Shown piece by piece: positions 5,871 through 5,910 of a DNA stretch of 5,910 nucleotides. Numbering within the stretch: position 1 is the first letter of the stretch; every line of letters starts with the position of its first letter. The DNA is taken from the NCBI GenBank assembly GCA_004375785.1, contig SOKM01000064.1, positions 1 through 5,910 on the forward strand, written 5' to 3'. The notes under the pieces are model-generated. The model worked only from the letters and a program-made list of their open reading frames with translations, had not been told where the DNA came from and ran no database searches. Origin of the DNA: Candidatus Cloacimonadota bacterium (GTDB taxonomy: Bacteria > Hydrothermota > E44-bin80). Both the position numbers and the translations under genes were made by a program.

Positions 5871-5910
5871 ATGGATTTTGTTTTTTCACATAAAAAGAAT
5901 CTTCTTAAAA
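5871..5910 (+). CDS. 5' end of an unidentified gene, truncated by the window edge
   Basis: ATG 5871 has a good ribosome-binding site, AAGGAG at 5861-5866, four bases upstream. It opens a frame that runs off the window after 13 codons (MDFVFSHKKNLLK). The segment is too short for identification. A short, lysine-rich start directly after pilR would be compatible with a type IV prepilin leader, which should continue with Gly-Phe-Thr-Leu-Ile-Glu, but that part lies outside the window. It could equally be another pilus or unrelated protein. The gap to pilR is 61 bases. Confidence 0.55.
   Translation, partial: MDFVFSHKKNLLK

Noticed and set aside
1..5910. CRISPR arrays, tRNA or rRNA genes, transposases or phage genes.
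   Set aside because: No regularly spaced identical repeats, tRNA-like cloverleaf, rRNA sequence or mobile-element protein could be recognised by eye.

Overview
The window is an AT-rich stretch of a bacterial chromosome carrying part of a type IV pilus locus, with all genes on the plus strand. In order it holds pilT (retraction ATPase), pilC (inner-membrane platform protein), pilS (six-helix membrane sensor histidine kinase), pilR (sigma-54-dependent response regulator), and the first 13 codons of another gene cut by the right edge. A Gram-negative, diderm bacterium is the natural reading, because the pilT-pilC-pilS-pilR order is familiar from proteobacterial and deltaproteobacterial-type loci. 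The dispersed intergenic repeats and AGA/AGG-rich codon use would also fit an uncultivated or candidate-phylum lineage. I cannot place the organism more precisely from sequence alone.

Layout. Bases 1-332 contain no convincing complete gene. They hold a 7-base tandem repeat, a palindromic dispersed element with CATTGCGAG-type ends (142-236, reverse orientation) and perhaps a weak promoter just before pilT. pilT (333-1403) and pilC (1430-2647) are 26 bases apart with a strong Shine-Dalgarno site between them. pilC and pilS (2678-4285) are 30 bases apart, and the junction carries a run of eight G and a run of seven C that could pair around the pilS ribosome-binding site and start codon. pilS and pilR (4460-5809) are separated by a repeat-filled gap of 174 bases. 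It contains a degenerate 8-base tandem repeat that begins inside the end of pilS, and a second, forward-oriented CATTGCGAG element (4342-4427). After pilR comes a 61-base spacer with three ACGTA-type repeats, then the truncated gene at 5871.

How the genes work together. PilT would hydrolyse ATP at the base of the pilus, acting through the platform PilC, to retract the fibre. PilS and PilR form a two-component pair: PilS would sense a signal in the inner membrane (pilin level, in the studied Pseudomonas system) and phosphorylate PilR, which activates sigma-54 promoters such as that of the major pilin gene. All four proteins are full length with their key residues intact.

The genes themselves are ordinary. 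The points worth a second look lie between them: the G8/C7 junction, which could couple pilS translation to pilC or act as a phase-variable switch; the related repeat elements in opposite orientation on either side of the pilT-pilC-pilS block; and the repeat-derived tail of PilS. I found no evidence of a wholly new system.
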